NCBI RefSeq assembly: GCF_900110705.1
Contig: NZ_FOEJ01000002.1
Location: 124,001 to 188,000, forward strand
Length of the DNA stretch: 64,000 nucleotides
From: Loktanella sp. DSM 29012
Lineage (GTDB): Bacteria; Pseudomonadota; Alphaproteobacteria; Rhodobacterales; Rhodobacteraceae
Direction: 5' to 3'
The notes beneath the pieces were generated by a model, which saw only the letters and a list, made by a program, of their open reading frames with translations, was not told the origin of the DNA and did no database searches. Below, one piece after another: positions 36,398 to 45,292 of the stretch; position 1 is the first letter of the stretch, and every line of letters begins with the position of its first letter. Both the position numbers and the translations under genes were made by a program.

Positions 36398-37032
36398 CCA
36401 CCGTTCTCATCGACTACGACAGCGGCAATCTGCATTCCGCGCAAAAGGCGTTCGAGCGCATGGCCCGCGAGACGGGTGCAGGTGACGTAATCGTCAGCGG
36501 CGACGCAGAGGTCGTGGCCCGCGCAGACCGGATCGTGCTGCCCGGCGACGGTGCATTCCCGCATTGCCGTGACCAGTTGTTCAGCCGGACCGCCCTTGCC
36601 GAGGCGATCGTCGATGCAGTGGAAAACCGCGCCGTGCCATTTCTGGGTATCTGCGTGGGGATGCAGCTGCTGGCGACGACGGGGCACGAATACGAGGCAA
36701 CGCCGGGTTTTGGATGGATTGCGGGCGATGTGACACGTATCCGCCCCGCCGATCCTGCGCTGAAGATCCCGCATATGGGCTGGAACGATCTGGTCATGGA
36801 CAGCGCGCATCCGGTGCTTGACGGGCTCGCCACGGGCGAACACGCCTATTTCGTGCATTCCTATGCCATGAGCGTGCATGACCCCGCGCATCTGCTCGCG
36901 CATGTTGACTATGGCGGTGACGTGACGGCCGTTGTCGGACGAGACAACATCATCGGGGCCCAATTCCACCCCGAAAAAAGCCAGGCCGCCGGTTTGCGGA
37001 TGATCGCGAATTTCCTGCGCTGGATGCCATGA
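36394..37032 (+). CDS. hisH: imidazole glycerol phosphate synthase, glutaminase subunit HisH
   Basis: Class I glutamine amidotransferase that supplies ammonia to HisF. 212 aa. The nucleophile Cys is in [11 protein letters not shown], and the His-Glu pair is near the end in [13 protein letters not shown]. The start is GTG, overlapping hisB; its stop overlaps glsA (ATGA). Its partner HisF is encoded 2 kb away on the other strand. Confidence 0.96.
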   Translation: MTTVLIDYDSGNLHSAQKAFERMARETGAGDVIVSGDAEVVARADRIVLPGDGAFPHCRDQLFSRTALAEAIVDAVENRAVPFLGICVGMQLLATTGHEYEATPGFGWIAGDVTRIRPADPALKIPHMGWNDLVMDSAHPVLDGLATGEHAYFVHSYAMSVHDPAHLLAHVDYGGDVTAVVGRDNIIGAQFHPEKSQAAGLRMIANFLRWMP

Positions 37033-37943
37033 CGGACGTGCAATCGATCCTCGACCGGATCGGTGAGGCGATGCAGGCGACCAAGGATCGCGGCACGGTT
37101 GCCCAGTACATTCCGCCGCTGGCCCGAGTCGATCCCGCGCAATTCGGGATGGCCGTGGCATTTTCCGACGGGCGTCTGTTCAGCACTGGCGACGCAGAGA
37201 CACGATTTTCGATCCAGAGCATCTCCAAGGTGTTCACCCTGTCGCTGGCGCTGGGGCGCCTGGGAGATGCGTTCTGGTCCAAAGTCGGACGCGAACCCTC
37301 CGGTCAGGCGTTCAACTCGATCCTGCAACTGGAACACGAGGCAGGCCGCCCGCGCAATCCGTTCATCAACGCAGGGGCCATCGCCACCACCGATGCCGCG
37401 ATGGCGCATCATGCGCCACGTGATTTCCTGGCCGAACTGGTGCAATTCGTGCGCGCGGCGGCGGGTGATGAGGATATCCACATCGATGCCGCGGTGGCGC
37501 AATCCGAACAGGCGACAGGCGATCTGAACCGATCGCTGGCCTATTTCATGGCCTCGCATCAGCGGTTGCAGAACCCGGTCGAGCAGGTTCTGGGCGCCTA
37601 TTTCCACCAATGCGCCCTGTCGATGACATGCGTGCAACTGGCCCGCGCGGGCCTGATGCTGACGGGCGCGCCCGGTGCGCCACGCCTGATGTCGCCCGCA
37701 CGTCGAACACGGATCAACGCACTGATGATGTTGTGCGGACACTACGATGCATCGGGCGATTTCGCATTCCGTGTCGGATTGCCCGGCAAGTCTGGCGTGG
37801 GGGGCGGTATTCTGATCGTGGCCCCCGGCAAGGCCAGCATTGCGGTCTGGTCACCGGGACTGAACGCGCAAGGCAATTCCAAACTGGGCACCGAAGCCGC
37901 CGAGATGTTCGCACAGGCAACAGGCTGGTCGGTCTTTTCCTGA
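37029..37943 (+). CDS. glsA: glutaminase A
   Basis: Serine-dependent glutaminase of the beta-lactamase-like fold; hydrolyses glutamine to glutamate and ammonia. 304 aa. The S-x-x-K catalytic pair is S64-K67 in [22 protein letters not shown], the [10 protein letters not shown] start region and the final [25 protein letters not shown] are family segments. Translationally coupled to hisH (ATGA), an unusual place for a glutaminase; in many relatives a short hypothetical gene lies between hisH and hisA. Confidence 0.95.
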   Translation: MTDVQSILDRIGEAMQATKDRGTVAQYIPPLARVDPAQFGMAVAFSDGRLFSTGDAETRFSIQSISKVFTLSLALGRLGDAFWSKVGREPSGQAFNSILQLEHEAGRPRNPFINAGAIATTDAAMAHHAPRDFLAELVQFVRAAAGDEDIHIDAAVAQSEQATGDLNRSLAYFMASHQRLQNPVEQVLGAYFHQCALSMTCVQLARAGLMLTGAPGAPRLMSPARRTRINALMMLCGHYDASGDFAFRVGLPGKSGVGGGILIVAPGKASIAVWSPGLNAQGNSKLGTEAAEMFAQATGWSVFS

Positions 37944-38078
37944 CGGGCAGACGGCGGTGGGCGAGGTGTCCCGCCGTACTGCCCGGTTGCGCCGCTTTTT
38001 GCCGACGCTGATCGACACGCTTGCCTGCGCAGGGTCCGGGCGGCTAACTGCCGGCAGGTCACATGGAAAACACACCGC

Positions 38079-38576
38079 ATGCAGATGACAAGAACCGCCT
38101 TGATGGCAATCGCTTTGGGCTTGGTAAGCGCCTGCGCAGGTCAAACTGACAGATCTCAAGAGACGCTGAGTTTTGCCACGACAGAGGTTGCTGACGCTTT
38201 GCCGCTGCATCCGAATGAGACGCCGGAACTGCGCGCGCTGATCAACACCTACGCCGATGCCTATGACATTCCGCCGACATTGCTGCACCGCGTCATCCTG
38301 CGCGAAAGCACACATCGCCCCGGCGCGCGCAACGGCCCTTACTACGGCCTCATGCAAATCCTGCCTCAAACCGCCGGCACTATGGGGTTCACAGGTCAAC
38401 CGAGTGATCTGCTGGATGCGGAAACCAACCTGAAATACGCGGGTAAATATCTGCGCGGGGCGTGGCTGCTATCGAACGGGTCCGAGGCAGAGGCCGTCAA
38501 ATGGTATTCCCGCGGCTATTACTACGAGGCCAAACGCCAGGGCATGCTGGTCGAAACAGGGTTGCGCAAGGGTTGA
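38079..38576 (+). CDS. lipoprotein lytic transglycosylase (SLT domain)
   Basis: 165-aa predicted outer-membrane lipoprotein that cleaves peptidoglycan glycan strands. Signal peptide with lipobox LVSAC, lipidated Cys 19. The SLT domain covers about residues 50-160, with the catalytic Glu 76 in RESTHRP and the family PYYGLMQILPQTA. KYAGKYLRGAW follows. Shorter than most soluble transglycosylases. It ends with repeat copy C. Confidence 0.9.
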   Translation: MQMTRTALMAIALGLVSACAGQTDRSQETLSFATTEVADALPLHPNETPELRALINTYADAYDIPPTLLHRVILRESTHRPGARNGPYYGLMQILPQTAGTMGFTGQPSDLLDAETNLKYAGKYLRGAWLLSNGSEAEAVKWYSRGYYYEAKRQGMLVETGLRKG

Positions 38577-38579
38577 TGC

Positions 38580-38630
38580 CGCGCGGGGGCGCTGCCCCCC
38601 GGCTACGCCGTCCCCCGGGATATTTGGAAA
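38580..38630 (+). repeat. palindromic intergenic repeat, copy C (after the transglycosylase)
   Basis: GGGGGCGCTGCCCCCC, a small CGGCTACGCCG hairpin, then CCCCCGGGATATTT. Same order of blocks as copies A and B, but the tail GGCAAGATG is lost. It lies between convergent genes. Confidence 0.65.
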
Positions 38631-38640
38631 ACAGCGATGG

Positions 38641-38949
38641 CTATTGCCGGGCTGCCTTTTCAGCGAGCCCGGATGTGCCCTGCCGGTTGCCCAGTTCCGT
38701 CAGAACCTCGTCAAGTGTAACATCGCTGGCAGCAAGCATGACCAACAGATGATACAGGACATCGGCGGCCTCTGACGTGAGGGCCTGCTTGTCACCGCGC
38801 GCGGCCTCGATGATTGCCTCGATCGCTTCTTCGCCAAATTTCTCGGCGCATTTGGCAGGTCCCTTGGCCAGCAGTTTTGCAGTCCAACTGGTGTCGGGAT
38901 CGGCACCCTTGCGGGATTGGATCGTGGCAAACAGATCGTTCAGGGTCAT
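38641..38949 (-). CDS. hisE: phosphoribosyl-ATP pyrophosphatase
   Basis: HisE hydrolyses phosphoribosyl-ATP to phosphoribosyl-AMP, step two of histidine synthesis. 102 aa, MazG-like all-helical fold: [21 protein letters not shown] followed by [14 protein letters not shown] holds the metal-binding Glu and Asp residues. Its ATG overlaps the hisF stop. Confidence 0.95.
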   Translation of the reverse strand: MTLNDLFATIQSRKGADPDTSWTAKLLAKGPAKCAEKFGEEAIEAIIEAARGDKQALTSEAADVLYHLLVMLAASDVTLDEVLTELGNRQGTSGLAEKAARQ

Positions 38950-39707
38950 TGCAGCCTCATGGGGATACCGGCGGCAGCCATGTGATCCTTGGCCTGCTGG
39001 ATCGTATAGGTGCCAAAGTGAAAGATCGACGCGGCCAGCACCGCGCTGGCACCACCTTCGGTCACACCTTCGACCAGATGATCCAATGTGCCTGCCCCGC
39101 CGCTGGCAATCACGGGGATATCGACGGCATCTGACACGGCCCGCGTCAGGGGCAGATTGTAGCCCGTCTGCACACCGTCATTGTCCATCGCGGTCAACAG
39201 GATTTCACCGGCACCCTTTTCCGCGACGGTACGGGCAAATTCCACGGCATCGATGCCGGTCGCCCGACGTCCGCCATGGGTAAAGATTTCCCAACGTCCC
39301 GGTGCCACGGTCTTTGCATCTATGGCAACCACGATGCACTGGCTGCCGAACCGCAATGCGGCCTCAGTCACCACGTCGGGATTGGCTACGGCGGCAGAGT
39401 TGAAACTGACCTTGTCCGCACCCGCCAACAATAGGTTGCGCACGTCGTGGTGTGTCCGCACGCCGCCACCGATCGTCAGCGGCATGAAACAGGCCTCGGC
39501 CGTGCGGGTCGCGAGATCAAACATGGTGCCGCGATTTTCCTCGGTCGCCATGATGTCGAGGAAACACAACTCGTCAGCACCCGCGGCGTTATAGGCAATC
39601 GCCGCATCAACGGGATCGCCTGCATCGCGCAGACCGACGAAATTCACGCCTTTGACGACACGGCCCTTGGCGACATCCAGACAGGGTATGATACGAGTTT
39701 TCAGCAT
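38946..39707 (-). CDS. hisF: imidazole glycerol phosphate synthase, cyclase subunit HisF
   Basis: HisF is the TIM-barrel cyclase that works with HisH. 253 aa. Catalytic Asp 11 lies in [30 protein letters not shown] and the phosphate-binding loops are clear. I chose ATG 39707 (MLKTRII), the family start; the upstream open frame is antisense to the DUF302 gene. Confidence 0.96.
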   Translation of the reverse strand: MLKTRIIPCLDVAKGRVVKGVNFVGLRDAGDPVDAAIAYNAAGADELCFLDIMATEENRGTMFDLATRTAEACFMPLTIGGGVRTHHDVRNLLLAGADKVSFNSAAVANPDVVTEAALRFGSQCIVVAIDAKTVAPGRWEIFTHGGRRATGIDAVEFARTVAEKGAGEILLTAMDNDGVQTGYNLPLTRAVSDAVDIPVIASGGAGTLDHLVEGVTEGGASAVLAASIFHFGTYTIQQAKDHMAAAGIPMRLQ

Positions 39708-39801
39708 GGTTTCGCTGATACCGCGCGGCAAGACCGCTGGAAAGGGGAACATTGCCCCCAAATCCGTGGTTGGGCCGCGAACATCAATGATGGAGACACC
39801 C

Positions 39802-40233
39802 ATGATCCGCGCAACATTGCTTTCCCTGACCCTGGCCACCCCTGCGCTGGCCGATACGATCACCCGCGATACGGACCGCACTGTCGCTGACGCCATGAAC
39901 GCGCTGGAGGCCGCCGTGACAGATGCGGGGGCGACGATCTTCGCCCGCATTGATCACGCAGCCGGTGCCGCATCCGTCGATATGGAATTGCCGCCCATGG
40001 AATTGCTGATCTTTGGCAACCCGCAGCTAGGCACGCAGGCCATGATGGACGACCCGGAGGCAGGCTTGGCGCTGCCCCTCAAGGTGCTTGTCTATGAGCA
40101 AGATGGCCAGACGCGCATTGCCTATCAGGAGGTCGAAGAGATGTTCGACGATTCGGAAATCGACGAAAATGCCGAATATCTGACCCAGATCGCAGCGGCA
40201 CTCGACACGCTGACCCGCAAGGCCGCCGAATAG
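39802..40233 (+). CDS. exported DUF302 domain protein
   Basis: 143 aa with a short signal peptide ([17 protein letters not shown], cleaved about residue 17). A DUF302-type domain follows: [11 protein letters not shown] and [19 protein letters not shown] match the family pattern, whose function is unknown. GGAG six bases before ATG 39802 supports the start. It stands alone on plus between hisF and hisA, which are both on minus. Confidence 0.85.
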   Translation: MIRATLLSLTLATPALADTITRDTDRTVADAMNALEAAVTDAGATIFARIDHAAGAASVDMELPPMELLIFGNPQLGTQAMMDDPEAGLALPLKVLVYEQDGQTRIAYQEVEEMFDDSEIDENAEYLTQIAAALDTLTRKAAE

Positions 40234-40421
40234 GTGTGTCAGTCACCACGCTGTGCCCATCACAGGGACTGCGGAGGATGCGCCCAAAACCGGCCATCAG
40301 CACCGCAAGACCAGGCCGAACTGTCCGCCTGTTCGGCTGGGAACGTGACACCGCGCAACGCAACGGCAGATCGAACCACTGTGATCTGGTCTGCCGTGGT
40401 CGCAGGCACATCGCTGCTGGA

Positions 40422-41147
40422 TTACCGACCGGCCCCCAGCGCGGCCAATGCGGCACCCAGATCGATCGCTCCGTCATATAGCGCACGGCCCGAAATCGCG
40501 CCCGAAATCACACCGGTGTCGCGCAGGGCCGTCAGGTCCGCCAGCGAGGACACGCCGCCAGAGGCAATGACCGGGATCGACACGGCACGCGCCAGATCGG
40601 CGGTGGCGTCGATATTCGGACCTTTCATCGCGCCGTCACGCAGAATGTCGGTGTAGATGATCGCGGCGATCCCCGCATCCTCGAATGATTTCGCCAAATC
40701 CGTGACCATGACATCGGTTTCCTCGGCCCAGCCACGGGTTGCCACGCGGCCGTTGCGCGCGTCCAGTCCCACGGCGACCTGCCCGGGAAAGGCACGGGCC
40801 GCCTCGCGCACAAGATCGGGGTTTTCAACCGCGACCGTGCCCAGAATCACACGGGTCAGCCCACGGTCCAGCCAACGTTCGATCGTGGCCATGTCCCGGA
40901 TACCGCCACCCAGCTGGGTCGGTACCTTGCAGGCCTTGAGGATCGCCTCGACCGGGGCGGCGTTCACCGGTTCCCCCGCAAAGGCGCCGTTCAGATCGAC
41001 CAGATGCAGCCATGCGCAGCCGGCATCGACAAAGCTGCGCGCTTGCGCTGCTGGATCGTCGTTGAACACGGTCGCCTGATCCATTTCGCCGTGAACGAGG
41101 CGCACGGCATTGCCGTCCTTGAGATCGATGGCAGGGTACAGGATCAT
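40422..41147 (-). CDS. hisA: phosphoribosylformimino-5-aminoimidazole carboxamide ribotide isomerase
   Basis: HisA catalyses the Amadori rearrangement before the HisHF step. 241 aa TIM barrel: [17 protein letters not shown] holds the catalytic Asp, and the second half has [16 protein letters not shown] and [13 protein letters not shown]. The 188 bases between its stop and the DUF302 gene (40234-40421) hold nothing I recognise. Confidence 0.96.
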   Translation of the reverse strand: MILYPAIDLKDGNAVRLVHGEMDQATVFNDDPAAQARSFVDAGCAWLHLVDLNGAFAGEPVNAAPVEAILKACKVPTQLGGGIRDMATIERWLDRGLTRVILGTVAVENPDLVREAARAFPGQVAVGLDARNGRVATRGWAEETDVMVTDLAKSFEDAGIAAIIYTDILRDGAMKGPNIDATADLARAVSIPVIASGGVSSLADLTALRDTGVISGAISGRALYDGAIDLGAALAALGAGR

Positions 41148-41278
41148 GGCAAGTCTCCGGCTGGTTTGGCGCGGTTCTGGCGCGGGCGGCAGGAAATTGC
41201 AACCGACCCAACGTCAGACTTGATTGCGGGGGCCGCCCGACCACAGAGTTCGCAATGACTTGAGGGGAGGAGACCCAA

Positions 41279-41677
41279 ATGAAACGCATTCTGACAGCGA
41301 TTGCAGCTGGCCTGATCGCAACGGCCGCAACGGCCGCAACGGCACAAGACGCCGCCGTGGGCGTCTGGCAAACCGAAGTGGACGATGGGGCCTTCGCCCA
41401 TATCCAGATGGAACCCTGCGGCGCGGCCGTCTGCGGCACAATCGTGCGGACCTATCAGGCCGACGGCACCCCGTTCCAATCCGAAAACATTGGTCGCCAG
41501 ATCGTCATCGGCATGGCCCCGAACGGTGACGGCACCTACAACGGTCAGGTTTATCGCCCATCCAACGGCAAGACCTATGTTGGCAAGATGCAGGTCAACG
41601 GCAATGCGTTGCGGCTTCAGGGATGTGTGGCAGGTGGTCTGATCTGCGCCAGCCAGAACTGGGTCCGCGCGCAGTAA
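41279..41677 (+). CDS. exported DUF2147 family protein
   Basis: 132-aa secreted protein. A signal peptide of about 22 residues ends in an Ala-Thr repeat (TAATAATAQ), encoded by three exact 9-base repeats. The mature part has the DUF2147 pattern: GVWQTEVDDGAFAHIQMEPCGAAVCGTIV and a Tyr/Gly-rich beta region, ending CASQNWVRAQ. Two Cys pairs may form disulfides. Periplasmic; function unknown. Confidence 0.85.
   Translation: MKRILTAIAAGLIATAATAATAQDAAVGVWQTEVDDGAFAHIQMEPCGAAVCGTIVRTYQADGTPFQSENIGRQIVIGMAPNGDGTYNGQVYRPSNGKTYVGKMQVNGNALRLQGCVAGGLICASQNWVRAQ
41317..41343 (+). repeat. three tandem 9-base repeats in the DUF2147 signal peptide
   Basis: CGCAACGGC three times in a row, encoding the repeated Ala-Thr-Ala of the signal sequence. 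The repeat is in frame, so copy-number change would only alter signal-peptide length. Confidence 0.8.
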
Positions 41678-41698
41678 CAACGCCTGATCGCATCGTAC

Positions 41699-41730
41699 GG
41701 GGCGTGGCCGCAGGGCCGCGCCCCATTTTT
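41699..41730 (+). terminator. Rho-independent terminator after the DUF2147 gene
   Basis: Eleven-bp stem (GGGGCGTGGCC with GGCCGCGCCCC) followed by ATTTTT, 21 bases after the stop codon. It abuts the stop of the converging CoA-binding gene. Confidence 0.88.
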
Positions 41731-42224
41731 CATGTCAGCCGTGACGAGATACGGCCCGTGTTGAAACCGCCCATGCGCAGCTCGCCATAGAGGCGCTGGT
41801 ATTCGATCTTGGGGCAGCGATTCTGCACGACAATGACGCCGCGCGCACGCGCAACAGCCGCTGCCGCGTCATGCTGGACGCCCAGCTGCAACCAGATCAC
41901 GGACAGCGCGGGCCAGCGGGCCAATGCGTCGTCAACAAGGGCGGGCACGGCATCCGACCGGCGAAAGACATCGACCATGTCCACGTCATCCGGGATATCC
42001 GCAAGGCTGGCATGGACAGTTTCACCAAATACCTTCTGCCCCGCCAGACCGGGATTGACCGGAATGATCCGGTAGCCGCGCAGCTGCAGATAGCGGGCCA
42101 CAAAATAACTGGGCCGGACCGGGTTGGCCGATAGCCCGACAATCGCAATTGTCTTCACCCGGTCAAAGATGGCGCGGATCTCGATGTCGGACGGATTATC
42201 CAAGGATCTGCGGCCAGTTTGCAT
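41730..42224 (-). CDS. CoA-binding domain protein (YccU type)
   Basis: 164-aa Rossmann-fold protein: TIAIVGLSANPVRPSYFVARYL near residues 24-45, GYRIIPVNPGLAGQKVFGE, and the late VVQNRCPKIEYQRLYGEL. Matches the small stand-alone CoA-binding family, whose role is unclear. ATG 42224 chosen; an in-frame ATG at 42236 is possible. It overlaps the 3' end of the YHS gene by 29 bases. Confidence 0.88.
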   Translation of the reverse strand: MQTGRRSLDNPSDIEIRAIFDRVKTIAIVGLSANPVRPSYFVARYLQLRGYRIIPVNPGLAGQKVFGETVHASLADIPDDVDMVDVFRRSDAVPALVDDALARWPALSVIWLQLGVQHDAAAAVARARGVIVVQNRCPKIEYQRLYGELRMGGFNTGRISSRLT

Positions 42225-42642
42225 CAGCGGCCACAATCTCGGCAGCGCGATTTTCGTCCCAGCGGCTGCGCACGCGCAGGGATGCGTTCAGATACAGACG
42301 ACCGTCAACAATCGAAAACGCCCCGGGCACCGTGTCGGCCAGATAGCCGCGTGCCAAGGCATAGGCGCAATAGCCACCATAGGCCGGAGCATGTGCCTTG
42401 GGGTTGCGTTCAAAGGCATCGCGGTTTTCGGCATTCACGAAATGCCACGTCGCACCCATCCACATCAGCGCGTAATCGGCACTGCCGGCGACAGGCGCGT
42501 TCTGACGGTGGTATTCCAGCGGATCGATCCCGTTGATCGCGATGCCGCCGGTGGCAAATGTCGGGGCCGACTGCGCCAGCGCAGGGCGGGACATCAACGG
42601 CAGGACCGCGCAAGACAACAGGAAATGACGACGATCAATCAT
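42196..42642 (-). CDS. exported YHS domain protein
   Basis: 148 aa. The N-terminus MIDRRHFLLSCAVLPLMSRPALA has an RR pair and hydrophobic core, a Tat-like signal. The body has a YHS-type core: GGIAINGIDPLEYH, MWMGATWHFVNAENRDAFERNPKAHAPAYGGYCAYALARG. Such domains may bind metal through Cys and His residues. Co-directional and overlapping with the CoA-binding gene. Confidence 0.85.
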   Translation of the reverse strand: MIDRRHFLLSCAVLPLMSRPALAQSAPTFATGGIAINGIDPLEYHRQNAPVAGSADYALMWMGATWHFVNAENRDAFERNPKAHAPAYGGYCAYALARGYLADTVPGAFSIVDGRLYLNASLRVRSRWDENRAAEIVAADANWPQILG

Positions 42643-42725
42643 GGTGGCTCCTCTCAGGGGTCACCTGAATGTGCCGCAGGTCGGTCCACATCGCCAGCCC
42701 CCTCGCACAGAGGTGACGCATTGTT

Positions 42726-43034
42726 TCAGTCGAATATATCTTCGACCACGTCCCACAATTCGGACACCAGCTTGGACGTCAGGCTCTTGCGGCGCTTGGG
42801 CCGTTTGGTTGTCTTGGTCGGTTTGCTCAGGTGCTCGACGCGCAGTGTCCGGGCCGGATGCGCCGGGGCAGCTCTGCGCCGTGACACACCCCCGGCGTTG
42901 GCCGGCATCATTTTCAGATCATGCAGCGGTGCGCCACATTGCGCACAGGCCAGTTCGTGACGGTCGTTCCCACGCAGCACCAAGGCGGCACGCGTGCCAC
43001 AATAGCAGCAGGTCGCGACCTTCATTCCCGTCAT
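42726..43034 (-). CDS. small zinc-ribbon-like protein
   Basis: 102 aa. CCYCGTRA and CAQCGAPL at the N-terminus give two CxxC pairs spaced for one zinc. A Lys/Arg-rich stretch (KPTKTTKRPKRRKS) follows, and an acidic and aromatic tail (ELWDVVEDIFD). It overlaps rlmB (ATGA), so it is made with that rRNA methylase; nucleic-acid binding is possible but unproven. Confidence 0.75.
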   Translation of the reverse strand: MTGMKVATCCYCGTRAALVLRGNDRHELACAQCGAPLHDLKMMPANAGGVSRRRAAPAHPARTLRVEHLSKPTKTTKRPKRRKSLTSKLVSELWDVVEDIFD

Positions 43035-43807
43035 CCGCGCACCGCGTAGAGTGCCACAGCCGCCGCATTGGATACGTTCAGCGATCCGAAATCACCAGCT
43101 GCGTCCAGTTTCACGAGACGGTTGCAGGTTTCGCGGCTTTTTTCGCGCAGGCCGGGACCCTCGGCCCCCATGACCAATGCGATGGGACGATCACGCAGAC
43201 CCTCGACCGCGTCCTCGATCCCCGTCTCGGCTTCGCCGTCGAGACCCAGCACGAGATAACCCATGTCCTGCAGCTGCGTCATGGCATCCGCCAGATTACG
43301 CACCCGCACATAGGGCTGACGTTCCAGCGCACCGGACGCTGTTTTCGCCAAGGCACCGGTTTCAGGGGCGGAATGACGCTGCACGGCAACCACGGCGCGC
43401 GCGCCGAACACCTCGGCCGACCGCAAGATCGCGCCGACGTTATGCGGGTCCGTCACACGGTCCAGCAACACGATTCGCGCAGGCTCCGGTCCCGCGCCCA
43501 GCGCGATATCCTGAAGCGATCCCCAATCCAGAGGTTTCACTTCCAGTGCGGCCCCCTGGTGCACAGAACCCGCATCGATCGGAGCTGCAAATTTGCGCGG
43601 ATCACAGATTTCGGGCTCGATCCCGGCAATCGTCACGGCGTCCTGCAATTTCGCCAGTGCATTTTGCGTCACCACCAGCCGCAGCCGTTCGCGGCGCGGG
43701 TTCAGCAGGGCATCGCGCACCGCGTGCAAACCGAACAGCCACACGGTTTCCGCAGCCGCCGCGCGTTTGCCCTGTTCCTTTGCAATGACCCACTTGGGTT
43801 TTTTCAT
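43031..43807 (-). CDS. rlmB: 23S rRNA (guanosine-2251-2'-O)-methyltransferase RlmB
   Basis: SPOUT-family methylase for the peptidyl-transferase loop of 23S rRNA. 258 aa. N-terminal substrate-binding domain (WLFGLHAVRDALLNP, residues 23-37), then the knot domain with LLDRVTDPHNVGAILRSAEVFG, LVMGAEGPGLRE and the final KLDAAGDFGSLNVSNAAAVALYA. All three TrmH/SpoU motifs are present. Confidence 0.95.
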   Translation of the reverse strand: MKKPKWVIAKEQGKRAAAAETVWLFGLHAVRDALLNPRRERLRLVVTQNALAKLQDAVTIAGIEPEICDPRKFAAPIDAGSVHQGAALEVKPLDWGSLQDIALGAGPEPARIVLLDRVTDPHNVGAILRSAEVFGARAVVAVQRHSAPETGALAKTASGALERQPYVRVRNLADAMTQLQDMGYLVLGLDGEAETGIEDAVEGLRDRPIALVMGAEGPGLREKSRETCNRLVKLDAAGDFGSLNVSNAAAVALYAVRG

Positions 43808-43891
43808 GGCCGATGCCCCCGATTTTCCATCTCACCTACTTGGCTGTTAACACCGCGCGGAACAAGCCCACCTGCCGCGCCGTTTTTCGTG

Positions 43892-43920
43892 TTGACGCCC
43901 CAAATGACTGCGGCTATTCC
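43892..43920 (+). promoter_or_regulatory. candidate promoter of tRNA-Tyr
   Basis: TTGACG and TATTCC with a 17-base spacer, ending 10 bases before the tRNA. A good match in sequence and position for a housekeeping promoter. Confidence 0.55.
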
Positions 43921-43930
43921 CGCCGCCAGT

Positions 43931-44014
43931 GGGCGACAGGCCGCAAGGTGTGGCAGGGGACTGTAACTCCCTCGCGGAGACGCACGCCTGGTTCGATTCC
44001 AGGGTCGCCCACCA
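43931..44014 (+). tRNA. tRNA-Tyr (GTA)
   Basis: 84 bases with encoded CCA. Acceptor GGGCGAC/GTCGCCC, anticodon loop CTGTAAC (GTA), long class II variable arm with GCG-GAGA-CGC, T-loop TTCGATT. Confidence 0.93.
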
Positions 44015-44362
44015 CTCAACCCACTATATTTTTTCGTGATTGCGCGGAAATTTTGGTCCGCTTGCGGTCCAACTAAGGTTGGGTCACATGCATCGCGTCA
44101 TGCCACGCTGGCCATGCGGTTCCCGTGTTCGGCTTTACAGCCCCGGACACAGATCACGAACGTGTCGGAGACAGCATGCCGCGATCCTGCCATTACTCAC
44201 CGCGAATTCAGGAAACAATCCGGTAAATTGTAGTCGTCCGTTTCGCGCCCGGAAACAGCCGAACAAAATTGCTTTGATATGGGGCCAGTTCTGCCCCTTT
44301 TTCATGCGACCTCTCAAGCAGTCCGGCCCCCCGGGAAAACCGCAACTGCGTCAGAGAGTGCC
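44015..44362. other. 348-base non-coding stretch after tRNA-Tyr
   Basis: No credible ORF. A T-run follows the tRNA at once (44029-44034). A terminator-like hairpin sits near the far end. A small transcript between them is possible, but I see no clear promoter. Confidence 0.4.
44281..44302 (+). terminator. terminator-like hairpin with no gene upstream
   Basis: GGGGC/GCCCC with a 7-base loop followed by TTTTT, 60 bases before the next gene and 270 bases after tRNA-Tyr. It could end the tRNA transcript or an unknown small RNA. Confidence 0.5.
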
Positions 44363-45292
44363 ATGATCAGACTAGCCAATCATCCTGATTACCGGATCAC
44401 CTATCATCCCGCCCCGGCACCGACCGAAAAGCTGATGATCACCTTTGGTGGGCAGCCATCTGACATTTCAGACACCGGTTTCGGGAGCGATTTCGCCATG
44501 AAACACGGTTGGGATCACGTGTTCGTCGCACAGCGCAGACACAGCCAGTTTCAGGGGCTTCATGCGGCGGTGTTCAAGGCGGCCGTGGCACCGCTGTGCA
44601 CCGCCGGACGCGATGTCATCTGCTACGGGGCCAGTCTGGGTGGCTATGCGGCGTTGTACTATGGCGGGCAGATCGACGCGCGGATCATCGCCGCCGCACC
44701 GATGTTGCCCGCATGGAAGGGTCTGGGTCTGCCCGCCTACGCGGATGTGCCGGTCCACCACAAACACCTCAAGCACAGCAGACGATCAAAGCACGCCCCC
44801 GTCGTGATCTATGATCCCGTGCAAAGACGGGATGTTCAGTTTCTGAACCAGACCGTGCGCCCAACCTACCGCGACATCCGCGAAGTCGCCCTGCCATTCA
44901 CGGGCCACACGGTGCTGGTCGCACTGTCGAACATGCGACTTTTGAAAAAACTGATCACCAGCCTCGTCGTCGATAACAAGATCCCGCAGTTGGAATTAAA
45001 ACGCAGTGGTGATCCATCGTTCCATCGCGAACGGGCCAAGGCGTTGTCATTTACGCATCCCGATTTTGCACGTCAGGAATACGAACGCGCCCTTGCCGCG
45101 CGGCCAGCAAAATCAACGATTAACAATCTGTTCAGCCTTTTGGTCCGGATGGGTGACAAGGCAGCGCTGCAGGAAATTCTCGACAGCTGCGCAAATGACC
45201 CGAACCCGCAGATGACGATCCTGCCCCAGATGTTGGTCCGCGCCGAGAAACTGGGACTGCAGGTCGATCACGACCTGGCGCTGGCCAGTTGA
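44363..45292 (+). CDS. alpha/beta-hydrolase-fold protein
   Basis: 309 aa. The nucleophile elbow GASLGGYAALYYGG (about residues 89-102) and an N-terminal KLMITFGGQPSD strand suggest an alpha/beta hydrolase. The last third (YERALAARPAKSTINNLFSLLVRMGDKAALQEIL) looks like a TPR-type helical repeat. Similar proteins occur in surface polysaccharide loci of roseobacters, but there are no such genes here. Its 3' end overlaps the sensor kinase gene on the other strand by 25 bases. Substrate unknown. Confidence 0.72.
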   Translation: MIRLANHPDYRITYHPAPAPTEKLMITFGGQPSDISDTGFGSDFAMKHGWDHVFVAQRRHSQFQGLHAAVFKAAVAPLCTAGRDVICYGASLGGYAALYYGGQIDARIIAAAPMLPAWKGLGLPAYADVPVHHKHLKHSRRSKHAPVVIYDPVQRRDVQFLNQTVRPTYRDIREVALPFTGHTVLVALSNMRLLKKLITSLVVDNKIPQLELKRSGDPSFHRERAKALSFTHPDFARQEYERALAARPAKSTINNLFSLLVRMGDKAALQEILDSCANDPNPQMTILPQMLVRAEKLGLQVDHDLALAS

